Below, one piece after another: positions 16,576 through 26,143 of a DNA stretch of 64,000 nucleotides. Position 1 is the first letter of the stretch. Every line of letters starts with the position of its first letter. This DNA comes from Flavobacterium hungaricum (lineage in GTDB: Bacteria; Bacteroidota; Bacteroidia; Flavobacteriales; Flavobacteriaceae): assembly GCF_015182285.1 (NCBI RefSeq), contig NZ_PRDM01000003.1, positions 124,001 through 188,000 on the forward strand. The letters are read 5' to 3'. Under the pieces are notes generated by a model that was not told where the DNA came from, did not search any database, and saw only the letters and a list, made by a program, of their open reading frames with translations. The translations under genes and the position numbers were made by a program.

Positions 16576-17663
16576 TGAGTGATATGAAAAAGTTTATCTA
16601 TACAATTTTACTAGCTTTTTTAACGGTGCCTAATTTGATGACGGCGCAGGAAAATGCTGGAGCTGTCGGGCCTATGTCATCATCGCCTGTCGTTTATAAG
16701 TATGATGAAAAGGTAACGTGGTTCTTTGACATGTCTGGAACTACATTTGCCGAAACAGAAGATTTGTACATCTGGATTTGGTCTCCATCTGAACCAGACG
16801 CTGGAAATTGGGAAAACTCATCCGATTTTGCCAAATTAAAATACGAAGGCAATAAAATCTGGAGTTTTACTTTGACACCGACTGTTTATTTTTCTAAAAC
16901 TCCAGCCGAAATTGCGGCAAGTGCCGGTTTTTGGTTTAGACTTAAAAACAAAAACGGATCAAAACAAAGTGATGTTGCCAATATGGCTTACACCGATTTT
17001 TCTTCTTTCTACACGGCTAATGAAGTCATTAGATCCTATCCTGCAAAACCATTAATTGACAAACCAGTAAGTATATTGTTCAATTCTAATTTAAAAGCTG
17101 GTTTTGAAGGTGTTGAGAGTGTGCATTTTCATAGTGGATTAAACAATTGGGCTGTTTTGCAGGAATATCAAGCTTGGCTTCCGGATGTTTCTGAGAAAAC
17201 TAAACTAAAAGATCTAGGAAATGGTTTTTATAAAATGGACATAATTCCGCAGCAATATTACAATACCGAACCAGGTTTTGTAATGGAAAATATCACTTTC
17301 CTGATGGTTGCAAAAGACTGGGCAGCAAATTCTGGTGATCAAATTATTTATGCCGGAGAATTTATTCCGCCGCCGCCGCCGGTTTTTGCTTTTTTCCCTC
17401 TGCAGATTAGTCAGAGAGATTTTCTGGGAATGTCTAGAAAAAACAATGAGTCTGGTGTAAACAAACTGATCTACACCATAACAGCTGGTTCTAAAGTAAT
17501 TTCTGGAGAGTTTACAGGAGGAACCGCAGAAATTAAAGGGTTTGTCAATTTAGTTTCAGAATTAAACGGAATTCCAAGTTTGTCTGAAATTCATGTTTTA
17601 GTTAAAGACAATAAAGACAAGACTATTTCGGACACTACAATTCCGCTTAAAACTTTAGACTAA
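16575..17663 (+). CDS. SusE/SusF-like secreted or surface glycan-binding protein
   Basis: 362 residues. ATG 16575 is coupled to the previous stop; ATG 16584 (MKKFIYT) gives a cleaner signal peptide ending near TAQ. The body has beta-rich segments typical of carbohydrate-binding modules (VTWFFDMSGTTFAETEDLYIWIWSPSEPDAGNW, WSFTLTPTVYF). No lipobox Cys is seen after the signal, so it may be periplasmic or secreted. In the classical Sus system E and F follow C and D; here these two genes precede them. Function is inferred from context. Confidence 0.65.
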   Translation: MSDMKKFIYTILLAFLTVPNLMTAQENAGAVGPMSSSPVVYKYDEKVTWFFDMSGTTFAETEDLYIWIWSPSEPDAGNWENSSDFAKLKYEGNKIWSFTLTPTVYFSKTPAEIAASAGFWFRLKNKNGSKQSDVANMAYTDFSSFYTANEVIRSYPAKPLIDKPVSILFNSNLKAGFEGVESVHFHSGLNNWAVLQEYQAWLPDVSEKTKLKDLGNGFYKMDIIPQQYYNTEPGFVMENITFLMVAKDWAANSGDQIIYAGEFIPPPPPVFAFFPLQISQRDFLGMSRKNNESGVNKLIYTITAGSKVISGEFTGGTAEIKGFVNLVSELNGIPSLSEIHVLVKDNKDKTISDTTIPLKTLD

Positions 17664-17695
17664 TAATTCACTATTAAATTAAAACACCAATTCTA

Positions 17696-20600
17696 ATGAA
17701 TAGTAAAAATACAAAAGGCGTCCTGCATCAAATGTGGACTGCTAAAGGAGCGGTATTGTTGATTTTCATGCTTTTTCTTTCTGCTGGAATATTCGCGCAG
17801 GGAAAAAAGCAGGTATCAGGAACCGTTTATGATAATACAGGCAGTGTTTTGCCGGGAGCTTCTGTTATTGAAGTTGGAACTAAAAACGGAACAACAACCG
17901 ATTTTGATGGTAAATTCAGCTTGCAGGTAGCTGTAGGTGGTGCAATCGAAGTTTCGTTTATTGGTTCGACAACACAAAAAATACAGATAACTGCCAACAG
18001 TAACAATATCGAAGTACGTCTGCAAAACGACGGCTATGCCTTGGCAGAAGTACAGGTAGTTTCTGTAGGGTATGGAAAAGTAAAAAAATCAGACTTAACG
18101 GGAGCTGTTTCTACCGTTGGAGCAGATGATTTGGTAAAAGGAACCATTTCGTCTACAGAACAGGTTTTACAAGGAAAAGTGGCAGGTTTAAATATTATTC
18201 GTCCTTCTGGAGATCCTGCGGCGGGTTCAACCATTCGTCTGCGCGGCGGTACTTCTTTAACAGCAAGCAACAGTCCGCTTATTGTAGTAGACGGTATTGC
18301 AGGAGTAGACATCAATGTTGTACAGCCGGCCGATATTAAATCGGTTGATGTTCTTAAAGACGCTTCGGCAACTGCAATCTATGGATCCAGAGGAGCAAAC
18401 GGTGTGATCATGATTACCACTAAATCGGGAACAAAAGGAGTTTCGGTTACTTACAGCGGTTTGTCGAGTGTCGGTTATGTTACTGATAATTTAGATCTTT
18501 TATCAGCCAATCAATGGCGCGGTTACGTTCGTCAGACCAATAATATGGACGCAGTAGATTACGGCGGCAATACCAATTGGCAAAAAGCTATTGAGCAAAC
18601 GGCAATTTCGCAGTCTCATACTTTAAGCATTAATTCTGGGAAAGCCGACAGCGGTTTCAGGACTTCGATTTCTTACCTTAACAACGAAGGCGTTATCAAA
18701 AAATCGGGTTTAGAAAGAATCAGCGGTAATGTAAGCGGCTACCAATTTTTGGGCGACAACAAAGAGGTAAAATTTGATATGGGATTATTTGCCAATATTG
18801 ACAAATGGCATCCAATCGATTATAGAATTTTTGAAAGAGCGTATAACTTAAACCCAACCATTCCGGTTTACAATGAAGATGGATCATTTTCTTCTGTAAC
18901 AGGAAATATTTACCAAAATCCAGTTGAGATTTTAACCAATAGAACCTTTGATAACGAAAGACACCGACTCTTAGGATACTTTAAAACAGAGGTTAAATTT
19001 TTAAAAGATTTTACAGCTACAGCTAATATTTCACTAGAACATAATGCTGTAAAAGGCGGTACGTACAAACCTTCTTATGCTGTGATGGAAGGACAGACAG
19101 AAGGCGGTTTTGCGCAAAGAAGTTATGCTGAGTTTACCAACGCACAAGGCGAACTTTATGTAAATTATAATAAAGTAATTGGCAAACACAACATTAGTGC
19201 TTTGGCCGGATATTCTTATCTCGAAAATATCTATGAAGGTTTTGGAGCGCAGAGAGGCGGTTTTGTAACAGATGCTTTTAGCTACAACAATTTAGGTGCA
19301 GGTTACAATTATCGTTTGGGCGATGTGTATTCATACAAAGGAAAATCAAATTTAGTGTCTTTTTATGCCCGTGCTAACTATGGTTACGACGGAAAATATT
19401 TATTGACTGCAACTGTAAGACGTGACGGATCAAGCCGTTTTGGAGAAAATAATAAATGGGGAACTTTTCCCTCGGCGTCTGCAGCATGGAGAATTTCTAA
19501 CGAAGGATTTATGGAATCTTCAAAAGGCTGGCTAGACAATTTAAAACTAAGAGTAGGTTACGGAGTTACTGGGAATCAAGACGGAATTGGAGAATACAAA
19601 TCGCTTTCTATTCTAGGAGTTGGAAACGACAGTTATTATGACCCAATTACCAAAACCTGGAGTTTGGCTTATTCTCCAAAACAAAATCCGAATCCTGATC
19701 TAAAATGGGAATCTACAGAACAAATCAATGTTGGTTTTGATTTCGGTTTGTTTAACAGAATTACAGGATCATTCGAATATTATTCTAAAACAACAAAAGA
19801 TTTATTGTACACGTACGAAGTGCCTCAGCCTCCTTATTTAGTAGGAACAATGCTGGCAAACGTTGGTGAAATGTCAAACAAAGGAGTAGAATTAACTTTG
19901 AATGCGGATATTGTAAAAGGCGATAAATTTAATTGGAATGCCAATTTGACACTGGGTCATAACGTTCAAAAAATCGAAAAACTTTCAAACCCAACTTATA
20001 AAACAGATGTAATCTACAGCGGATCTCTTCATGGTCTGGCAGGTATGTCGGGACAATATTCTCAGATTATTGCCGAAGGCTATCCTGTTGGAACTTTCTG
20101 GGGATTCAAAAATGCGGGCTTAGATGCCGATGGAAAAATTCAGTATTACAACGCAGCCAATGAAGTAGTTGCTGAAAGTGCTTTGGTAGATGCAGACAAA
20201 AGAGATTTAGGCAATATCCAGCCTGATTTGACTTTAGGTATCGGAATGAATTTTACATATGAAAAATTTGATTTAGGAATTTCGGGTTACGGAATGTTTG
20301 GTCAAAAAGCTTTAAATGCAACCAATATGATGTTGAACGATCCGAACAGATTACCGGCCTTTAATGTTCCGGATGATTTCTTGTCAAGCGGTATCACTTC
20401 TTCGCCAAAGTATTCTGATTATTGGATCGAAGATGCATCTTTGTTTAGAATTCAAACAGTATCTCTGGGTTATACGCTGCCATTAAAATATAAAAACTCT
20501 AAAGTCAGGTTTTATGTAATGGGAGAAAATCTATTTGTATTTACAAGTTACAAAGGAGTAGATCCGGAGATTGGTTTAAATGCTCAGGACGGAATTAATC

Positions 20601-20713
20601 AAACTGGTAAAATGGACACAACCGGATTGGCAGCTCCTGGAATTGACAGATACAACAACTATCCTCGACCAACTACTATTTCTGTTGGACTAAATTTTAC
20701 GCTGAATAATTAA
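17696..20713 (+). CDS. susC: SusC/RagA-type TonB-dependent outer membrane transporter
   Basis: 1005 residues: signal peptide, a carboxypeptidase-like N-terminal domain (VSGTVYDNTGSVLPGASV, residues of about 40-115), a plug with VSVGYGKVKKSDLTGAVS and the RGANGVIMITTKSG ending, then a 22-strand barrel closing at TISVGLNFTLN. It imports oligosaccharides across the outer membrane with TonB energy, as a complex with the SusD protein encoded 29 bp downstream. The symbol denotes the family, not starch specificity. Confidence 0.95.
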   Translation: MNSKNTKGVLHQMWTAKGAVLLIFMLFLSAGIFAQGKKQVSGTVYDNTGSVLPGASVIEVGTKNGTTTDFDGKFSLQVAVGGAIEVSFIGSTTQKIQITANSNNIEVRLQNDGYALAEVQVVSVGYGKVKKSDLTGAVSTVGADDLVKGTISSTEQVLQGKVAGLNIIRPSGDPAAGSTIRLRGGTSLTASNSPLIVVDGIAGVDINVVQPADIKSVDVLKDASATAIYGSRGANGVIMITTKSGTKGVSVTYSGLSSVGYVTDNLDLLSANQWRGYVRQTNNMDAVDYGGNTNWQKAIEQTAISQSHTLSINSGKADSGFRTSISYLNNEGVIKKSGLERISGNVSGYQFLGDNKEVKFDMGLFANIDKWHPIDYRIFERAYNLNPTIPVYNEDGSFSSVTGNIYQNPVEILTNRTFDNERHRLLGYFKTEVKFLKDFTATANISLEHNAVKGGTYKPSYAVMEGQTEGGFAQRSYAEFTNAQGELYVNYNKVIGKHNISALAGYSYLENIYEGFGAQRGGFVTDAFSYNNLGAGYNYRLGDVYSYKGKSNLVSFYARANYGYDGKYLLTATVRRDGSSRFGENNKWGTFPSASAAWRISNEGFMESSKGWLDNLKLRVGYGVTGNQDGIGEYKSLSILGVGNDSYYDPITKTWSLAYSPKQNPNPDLKWESTEQINVGFDFGLFNRITGSFEYYSKTTKDLLYTYEVPQPPYLVGTMLANVGEMSNKGVELTLNADIVKGDKFNWNANLTLGHNVQKIEKLSNPTYKTDVIYSGSLHGLAGMSGQYSQIIAEGYPVGTFWGFKNAGLDADGKIQYYNAANEVVAESALVDADKRDLGNIQPDLTLGIGMNFTYEKFDLGISGYGMFGQKALNATNMMLNDPNRLPAFNVPDDFLSSGITSSPKYSDYWIEDASLFRIQTVSLGYTLPLKYKNSKVRFYVMGENLFVFTSYKGVDPEIGLNAQDGINQTGKMDTTGLAAPGIDRYNNYPRPTTISVGLNFTLNN

Positions 20714-20742
20714 GGCGAATTGATAACCATAAAATATTAAAA

Positions 20743-22245
20743 ATGAAAATCAAAATAACAGCAGCACTACTTTTAAGTATGCTTTTTACGGTATCATGTA
20801 CAGATTTGGATGAACAGCTGTATGATCAGGTAGAAGACGGGAATTTTGGAAACACAACAAAGGAGGTCGATGCGCTTGTAGGAGGTGCGTACTCTTCGTT
20901 AAGAGGATTTTCTGATGCGATATCAAATAACTTTCCAACCTGCGAATATGTTTTCTTTTTGAATGAAGTTGTTTCAGACGAAGCAACCATCCCTACAAGA
21001 GGAACCAACTGGTACGACGGCGGACAATACCAAGATGCGCAAAGACATACTTGGAAAGCCGATAACAGAATGATTCTTTCGGCTTGGCGTTACAATTATA
21101 CTGGAATTGCAAAGATCAATGCGATCATTTATCAAATCAATAAATCGTCTTTGTCAGAAACTGCAAAAGCGCCGATTTTTGCAGAGTTAAAAGCACTGAG
21201 AGCCTATTACTATTACAATCTTTTAGATTTATTTGGAAATGTGCCAATCGTAACCAATTTTGAAGATACCGATCTTCCGACAAATTCAACCAAAAAACAA
21301 GTCTATGATTTTGTCGAAAAAGAATTGACAGACGCCATTCCATATCTTACTTCGAATGTAGTGTATTCTAAACTGACCAAAAATGTAGCTTATTCTATTC
21401 TGGCAAGATTGTATCTCAACTCGCAAGCGTTTATAGGAACAGCACGCTGGCAGGACTGTATTGATATGTGCCAAAAAATTTCTGGATATACTTTGACACC
21501 TGATTTCTTTGCCAATTTTGCTACAGAAAACCAGACTTCAACTGAAATCATTTTTGCGATTCCGTACGATTCTAAAGCGGGAACGGTTGGAAACTATATG
21601 AACTCGATGTCTGCACATTACAATCAAAAATTGGCTATTTCTGCAATAGGAAACTATCCTTGGAGCGCCAACGGAATGTGCGCGCAGCCAGGCGTATATT
21701 CGGCTTTTGCAGATACAGACAAAAGAAAAAAATGCATGCTGCAAGGCGATCAGATCAACTTAGCAACGGGTTCTGTAATTATGATGGACAACGGGGAACC
21801 GCTTACCTACACAGAAAATTTGACCAGTTTAACTGATGCCAAAGAAAATGAGGGAGTTCGTCTAGCTAAATATGAAATGAAAGCAGGAGAACAATGGGAA
21901 CGCGATCATGATTTTGTATTGATTCGATACGCAGAAATTTTGATGATGCAGGCAGAATGTTACGTGCGCTTGGGTTCGCCAGAATTAGCCAGACCATTTT
22001 TACAGCTAGTAACAGCACGTGCAGGAGAAGAAATGCCGGCAGCTATCGATCTTGATTTTATTGATAAAGAGCTTCTTAAAGAATTTGCGTTTGAAGGAAG
22101 AAGAAGAACAGATAACATCCGATTCGGAACGTTCTTTGGCGAATGGTGGGAAAAAGGAACAACGCCGGCTTATAGAGCGATATTTCCAATTCCGAGCACG
22201 GTCTTAACGACTAATAAAAACCTAAAACAAAATCCTGGGTATTAG
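20743..22245 (+). CDS. susD: SusD/RagB-type surface glycan-binding lipoprotein
   Basis: 500 residues with lipobox (LLSMLFTVSCTD, Cys 19). The SusD start YDQVEDGNFGNTTKEVDALVGGAYSSLRG is followed by TPR-like helices and the C-terminal RRTDNIRFGTFFGEWW...FPIPSTVLTTNKNLKQNPGY. SusD proteins cap the SusC barrel and select the glycan. It directly follows susC and ends at a terminator. Confidence 0.95.
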   Translation: MKIKITAALLLSMLFTVSCTDLDEQLYDQVEDGNFGNTTKEVDALVGGAYSSLRGFSDAISNNFPTCEYVFFLNEVVSDEATIPTRGTNWYDGGQYQDAQRHTWKADNRMILSAWRYNYTGIAKINAIIYQINKSSLSETAKAPIFAELKALRAYYYYNLLDLFGNVPIVTNFEDTDLPTNSTKKQVYDFVEKELTDAIPYLTSNVVYSKLTKNVAYSILARLYLNSQAFIGTARWQDCIDMCQKISGYTLTPDFFANFATENQTSTEIIFAIPYDSKAGTVGNYMNSMSAHYNQKLAISAIGNYPWSANGMCAQPGVYSAFADTDKRKKCMLQGDQINLATGSVIMMDNGEPLTYTENLTSLTDAKENEGVRLAKYEMKAGEQWERDHDFVLIRYAEILMMQAECYVRLGSPELARPFLQLVTARAGEEMPAAIDLDFIDKELLKEFAFEGRRRTDNIRFGTFFGEWWEKGTTPAYRAIFPIPSTVLTTNKNLKQNPGY

Positions 22246-22255
22246 GTTCTTTACT

Positions 22256-22309
22256 GTCAGTCTTCCATGTTGGTTAGTCGTGGAAGGCTGACCTGTTTTT
22301 GTTTTTTTT
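22256..22309 (+). terminator. Intrinsic terminator after susD
   Basis: GTCAGTCTTCCATG (22256-22269) pairs with CGTGGAAGGCTGAC (22279-22292), with two wobbles, followed by T-rich sequence. It may limit readthrough into the hydrolase genes. Confidence 0.75.
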
Positions 22310-22329
22310 GGGTCTAAGAATTACTGGAT

Positions 22330-22447
22330 ATTTTTTTTTTCACGCAGATTTTGCAGAATTATTTTAATGCAAAATGATTCAAAATTTTCATGAAACTTGT
22401 GAATCGGTGAAAAAAAATGGGCCAGATCTCGAAAATCTGCGTGAAAT
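22330..22447. repeat. Palindromic intergenic repeat (TTTCACGCAGATTTT type)
   Basis: TTTCACGCAGATTTT near 22336 recurs inverted as AAAATCTGCGTGAAA near 22432-22446. The same words occur in the 48.2-49.0 kb array. Confidence 0.55.
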
Positions 22448-22544
22448 AATTTTAGTCACCAGAAGGATTAAAAAAGGAATACAAAATCAAAGAGAATCTT
22501 TTAAGAAGCGGCAAAAAATATAAAATAATAACTAATACATCAGT

Positions 22545-23789
22545 ATGAAAAAATATATCACATCGATGGTTTTGGGTTTGATGACCATTGTGATGGCCGC
22601 TGGATGCAGCAGCGATGACAAAGGCTCGGACAAACCCGTAGAACCAGAGAAAATAGCAGCTGTTGCGATTGAGAAAACCAACAGCACCAAAATTTATATG
22701 CACTACATGCCGTGGTTTGAAACCAATGAAAGCAGTGCCGATAAAAAATGGGGATACCATTGGACAATGGCAAATAAAAATCCGAACAATGTAGGAGCAA
22801 ACGGCCGAAGAGAAATTGCATCGTATTATTATCCGCTGATTGGACCCTATCACTCAGGCGATAAGAATGTGATCGAAAACCATTTATTATTGATGAAATA
22901 TGCAGGAATAGACGGAGTTCTTATCGATTGGTACGGCACTTATGATGTGAATGATTACAGAATGGTCAAAGAAAATACAGAACAGCTTATCGATATGCTG
23001 GAAAAAGTGGGCTTAGAATATGCAATTGTTTATGAAGACCGTTTTTTGACTAATGTGGTAAACGCAGGAAAAGCAATCTCAGTAACCAGTGCAGCAAAAA
23101 CAGATCTCGCTTATGTACAAAATAATTATTTTACTGATGCTAATTATATCAAAATTAATGGCAGGCCTTTATTAATGAATTTTGGTCCAATTACTTTACA
23201 GACACCAGCAGAGTGGACAAACGTCTTTAATACTTTAACCGCAAAACCAACATTCTTGACCCTTTGGGACCATTCTGTAAAAGCAGGTGAAAATGCATCT
23301 GGAGAATACGCCTGGGTTTATAAAAACAGCAGTTATCTAACTAATTTCTATACCAATACAAAACCAAAATTAAGCGTGGCAATGGGAGCTGCTTATCCTG
23401 GTTTTAAAGATTTTTATGCTGAAGGCGGCGGCGGTGCAGCAATCGGCTGGACAATCGAACATAATAATGGAGCTGCTTTGGATGAAACTTTAGCTTTAGC
23501 TAAAAATGCCAATGTAAATTATTTACAATTAATTACTTGGAATGATTTCGGTGAAGGGACCATGATCGAACCTACGGTCGAATTCGGTTACTCTTATATC
23601 GAAAAAATTAAAGCTTTTTCGGCTGTAAAAAATACAGAAAGTGCGTTTCCGGATATAAGTAAATTGTATGATTTGCGTGTACAGAAAAAAGGAAATGCCG
23701 CTGCACAGCAAAAACTCGATCAGGTCTTTAATTATTTTGTTTCGATGCAGCCAGCAAAAGCAAAACAGTTACTAAGCGAAATAAAATAA
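22545..23789 (+). CDS. GH99/GH71-like glycoside hydrolase lipoprotein
   Basis: 414 residues with lipobox (MAAGCSS, Cys 21). The catalytic fold shows KIYMHYMPWFE near the N-terminus, GIDGVLIDWYG, and LITWNDFGEGTMIEP, the Glu-rich loop that carries the acid/base pair in GH99-type enzymes. GH99 acts on alpha-mannosides and alpha-glucosyl-mannosides, while GH71 acts on alpha-1,3-glucan; the two share the look and I cannot separate them by eye. It is probably surface- or periplasm-anchored and feeds the SusCD importer. Confidence 0.75.
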   Translation: MKKYITSMVLGLMTIVMAAGCSSDDKGSDKPVEPEKIAAVAIEKTNSTKIYMHYMPWFETNESSADKKWGYHWTMANKNPNNVGANGRREIASYYYPLIGPYHSGDKNVIENHLLLMKYAGIDGVLIDWYGTYDVNDYRMVKENTEQLIDMLEKVGLEYAIVYEDRFLTNVVNAGKAISVTSAAKTDLAYVQNNYFTDANYIKINGRPLLMNFGPITLQTPAEWTNVFNTLTAKPTFLTLWDHSVKAGENASGEYAWVYKNSSYLTNFYTNTKPKLSVAMGAAYPGFKDFYAEGGGGAAIGWTIEHNNGAALDETLALAKNANVNYLQLITWNDFGEGTMIEPTVEFGYSYIEKIKAFSAVKNTESAFPDISKLYDLRVQKKGNAAAQQKLDQVFNYFVSMQPAKAKQLLSEIK

Positions 23790-23814
23790 GAGTTGTAATC
23801 AATACAATTAAATA

Positions 23815-25833
23815 ATGAGAAACAGAAAATATAGATACTGTCTAATAGCACTGGCATCAATGCTGCTTTTTGCCTGCAGTACTAAAAAAACGTATAAAAT
23901 CAGTTCGCCTGGTAAAATTACAGAACTTACTTTTGAATTAACGCCATCTGGTCAGCCGCAATATCGTTTTTCGTCAAGCGGAAAATCGGTTATAGAACCC
24001 TCTTTAATGGGATTTGAATTTCAAGGAATTGCAAAAATGACCGATGGTTTTGAAGTTGTTTCTACCGAAGAAAAAGCAGCTGATGAGACTTGGGAACAGC
24101 CTTGGGGAGAATTTAAAAAAGTAAGAGATCATCATAACGAATTCATTGTTCACCTAAAAGAATCAAAAGGCGAGGAGCGTTTGGTGGATATCATCTTTAG
24201 GGTTTTTGATGATGGCGTGGGATTTCGATATGAATTTCCGAAACAGCCTCATTTAGGAAAAGTAAAAATTTCTAACGAAGTGACGCAGTTTACTTTTAAG
24301 GATAATAATGAAGTTTGGTGGATTCCGGTGCATCGCGAAAACAGTTATTACGAAAGTGAATACCGTAAAACGCTGATGAGTAAAACAGATACTATTAATA
24401 CCCCTGCTACTTTTGAAACCAAAGACCAATTGTATGTTGCGATTCATGAAGCCAATTTAACCGATTTTGCCTCAATGACGTTATTAAAAACTACCGATAA
24501 ACAATACAAAAGCGATTTGGTGCCTTGGGCAGACGGTGTAAAAGTATATGCCGAAACACCTTTTAAAACTCCGTGGAGGACAATTGTAGTGGGTAAAAAT
24601 CCTGGTCAGGTAGCGACTTCGACTATTATGCTTAATCTGAACGAACCTTCAAAAATTGAAGACCTTTCTTGGATTACGCCATCAAAATATATCGGAATCT
24701 GGTGGGGAATGCACTTGGAAAAATTCACTTGGGGACAAGGACCCAAACATGGTGCAACAACCAAAAACACCAAAGAATATATTGATTTTGCTGCAAAGAA
24801 TAATTTCGACGGTGTTTTGGTAGAAGGATGGAACGAAGGCTGGGATGGCGACTGGACTGCTGATGGTGCTGCGTTTAGTTTTACAAAAGCCTATCCAGAT
24901 TTTAATCTGGAAGAAATAACCAAATATGCCGCCATTAAAAATGTTCGTTTAATTGGCCACCATGAAACGGCGGGAGCAACCAAAAATTATGAAAATCAGT
25001 TGGAAGATGCTTTTAAGCTGTATCAGAAAATGGGCGTAAACTCGGTAAAAACGGGTTATGTCAATAAATATTTAGATAAAAAAGAATGGCACGACAGTCA
25101 ATATGGAGCACGTCATTATAGAAAAGTAATCGAAACTGCTGCGAAGTATCACATTATGATCGACAATCACGAACCAATGAAAGGAACAGGTTTACAGCGT
25201 ACCTACCCCAACTTTATGTCGCAAGAAGGCGGACGCGGACAGGAATATAATGCATGGTCTGCAGACGGAGGCAATACACCAGAACATTTAACCACGTTGC
25301 CTTTTACCAGAATGCTTTCCGGTCCTTTTGATTACACGCCGGGAAATTTCAATTTTGATTATAAGACACCGTCTGGGGCAAAAGTACAGACTACTTTGGC
25401 CAATCAATTGGCATTGTATGTCATTATTTTTAGTCCGCTGCAAATGGCATCCGATTTACCAGAAAATTATGAGGGTAAGCATGAATTTCAATTTGTAAAA
25501 GAAGTTCCGTGTACTTGGTCAGACACTAAAGTTTTAGATTCTAAAATTGGAGAATATACCACAATTGTGCGTCAAGACTGGGACGAGAAAAATTGGTATT
25601 TAGGTTCCATCACAAACAGAAATGCGCGCGACTTAAAAGTGACATTGTCATTTTTAGATAAGAACAAAGAATACGAAGCCGAAATTTATGCCGATGGAGC
25701 AGGAGCAAATTACAAAACCAATCCGTATCCGGTTACAATCTCTAAACAAAAAGTAAATAACAAAACCACATTAAACCTAAAATTGGCCGCTGGAGGCGGA
25801 ACAGCAATAAAATTTTCACCAATTGAGAAATAG
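23815..25833 (+). CDS. GH97 glycoside hydrolase (SusB-like)
   Basis: 672 residues with lipobox (LLFACST, Cys 21). An N-terminal beta-sandwich (ITELTFELTPSGQPQYRFS) precedes a TIM barrel with YIGIWWGMHLEKFTWG, GVLVEGWNEGWDG, IDNHEP, SQEGGRGQEYNAW and LSGPFDYTPG. At the strand where retaining GH97 enzymes carry a nucleophilic Asp, this protein has VKTGYVN. That, with Glu residues in IDNHEP and SQEGGRGQEY, points to an inverting alpha-glucosidase-type enzyme like SusB. It follows the GH99-like gene by 25 bp, so the two are co-transcribed. Confidence 0.9.
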   Translation: MRNRKYRYCLIALASMLLFACSTKKTYKISSPGKITELTFELTPSGQPQYRFSSSGKSVIEPSLMGFEFQGIAKMTDGFEVVSTEEKAADETWEQPWGEFKKVRDHHNEFIVHLKESKGEERLVDIIFRVFDDGVGFRYEFPKQPHLGKVKISNEVTQFTFKDNNEVWWIPVHRENSYYESEYRKTLMSKTDTINTPATFETKDQLYVAIHEANLTDFASMTLLKTTDKQYKSDLVPWADGVKVYAETPFKTPWRTIVVGKNPGQVATSTIMLNLNEPSKIEDLSWITPSKYIGIWWGMHLEKFTWGQGPKHGATTKNTKEYIDFAAKNNFDGVLVEGWNEGWDGDWTADGAAFSFTKAYPDFNLEEITKYAAIKNVRLIGHHETAGATKNYENQLEDAFKLYQKMGVNSVKTGYVNKYLDKKEWHDSQYGARHYRKVIETAAKYHIMIDNHEPMKGTGLQRTYPNFMSQEGGRGQEYNAWSADGGNTPEHLTTLPFTRMLSGPFDYTPGNFNFDYKTPSGAKVQTTLANQLALYVIIFSPLQMASDLPENYEGKHEFQFVKEVPCTWSDTKVLDSKIGEYTTIVRQDWDEKNWYLGSITNRNARDLKVTLSFLDKNKEYEAEIYADGAGANYKTNPYPVTISKQKVNNKTTLNLKLAAGGGTAIKFSPIEK

Positions 25834-25929
25834 TTTTTTTTTGAGGCTCTAAGATTGTAAGTTCCTAAGAAACGTAGTTCTTATTTTAAGTTAAATAGTT
25901 TATTTTGAGTTAAGTTTAAGTTTGATCAG

Positions 25930-25969
25930 CAAACCCGATGTCGATTACGATGTCGGGTTTGTTTTTTTT
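25930..25969 (+). terminator. Terminator of the polysaccharide locus
   Basis: CAAACCCGA (25930-25938) pairs with TCGGGTTTG (25953-25961), followed by eight Ts. Confidence 0.8.
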
Positions 25970-26028
25970 ATGCGGATTTTTTTATAACCGCAAAGTACGC
26001 AAAGTACTATTTAATTAAATGCATAGAA

Positions 26029-26080
26029 AACGCAAAGTTCGCAAAGCTTTGTCTAGATAAAGCTTTGCGAACTTTGCGTT
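26029..26080. repeat. Perfect 22-bp inverted repeat of the CGCAAAG family
   Basis: Arms 26029-26050 and 26059-26080 are exact reverse complements around an 8-nt loop GTCTAGAT. Core words GCAAAGTTCGCAAAG recur at 4081-4114, 29225-29430 and near 49070, so this is a dispersed intergenic family. Confidence 0.85.
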
Positions 26081-26143
26081 AAAAAAAACTCAGAACCTTA
26101 GTATCTTAGTATCTCAGAACCTAAGCATCTTGCATCTTAAAAC

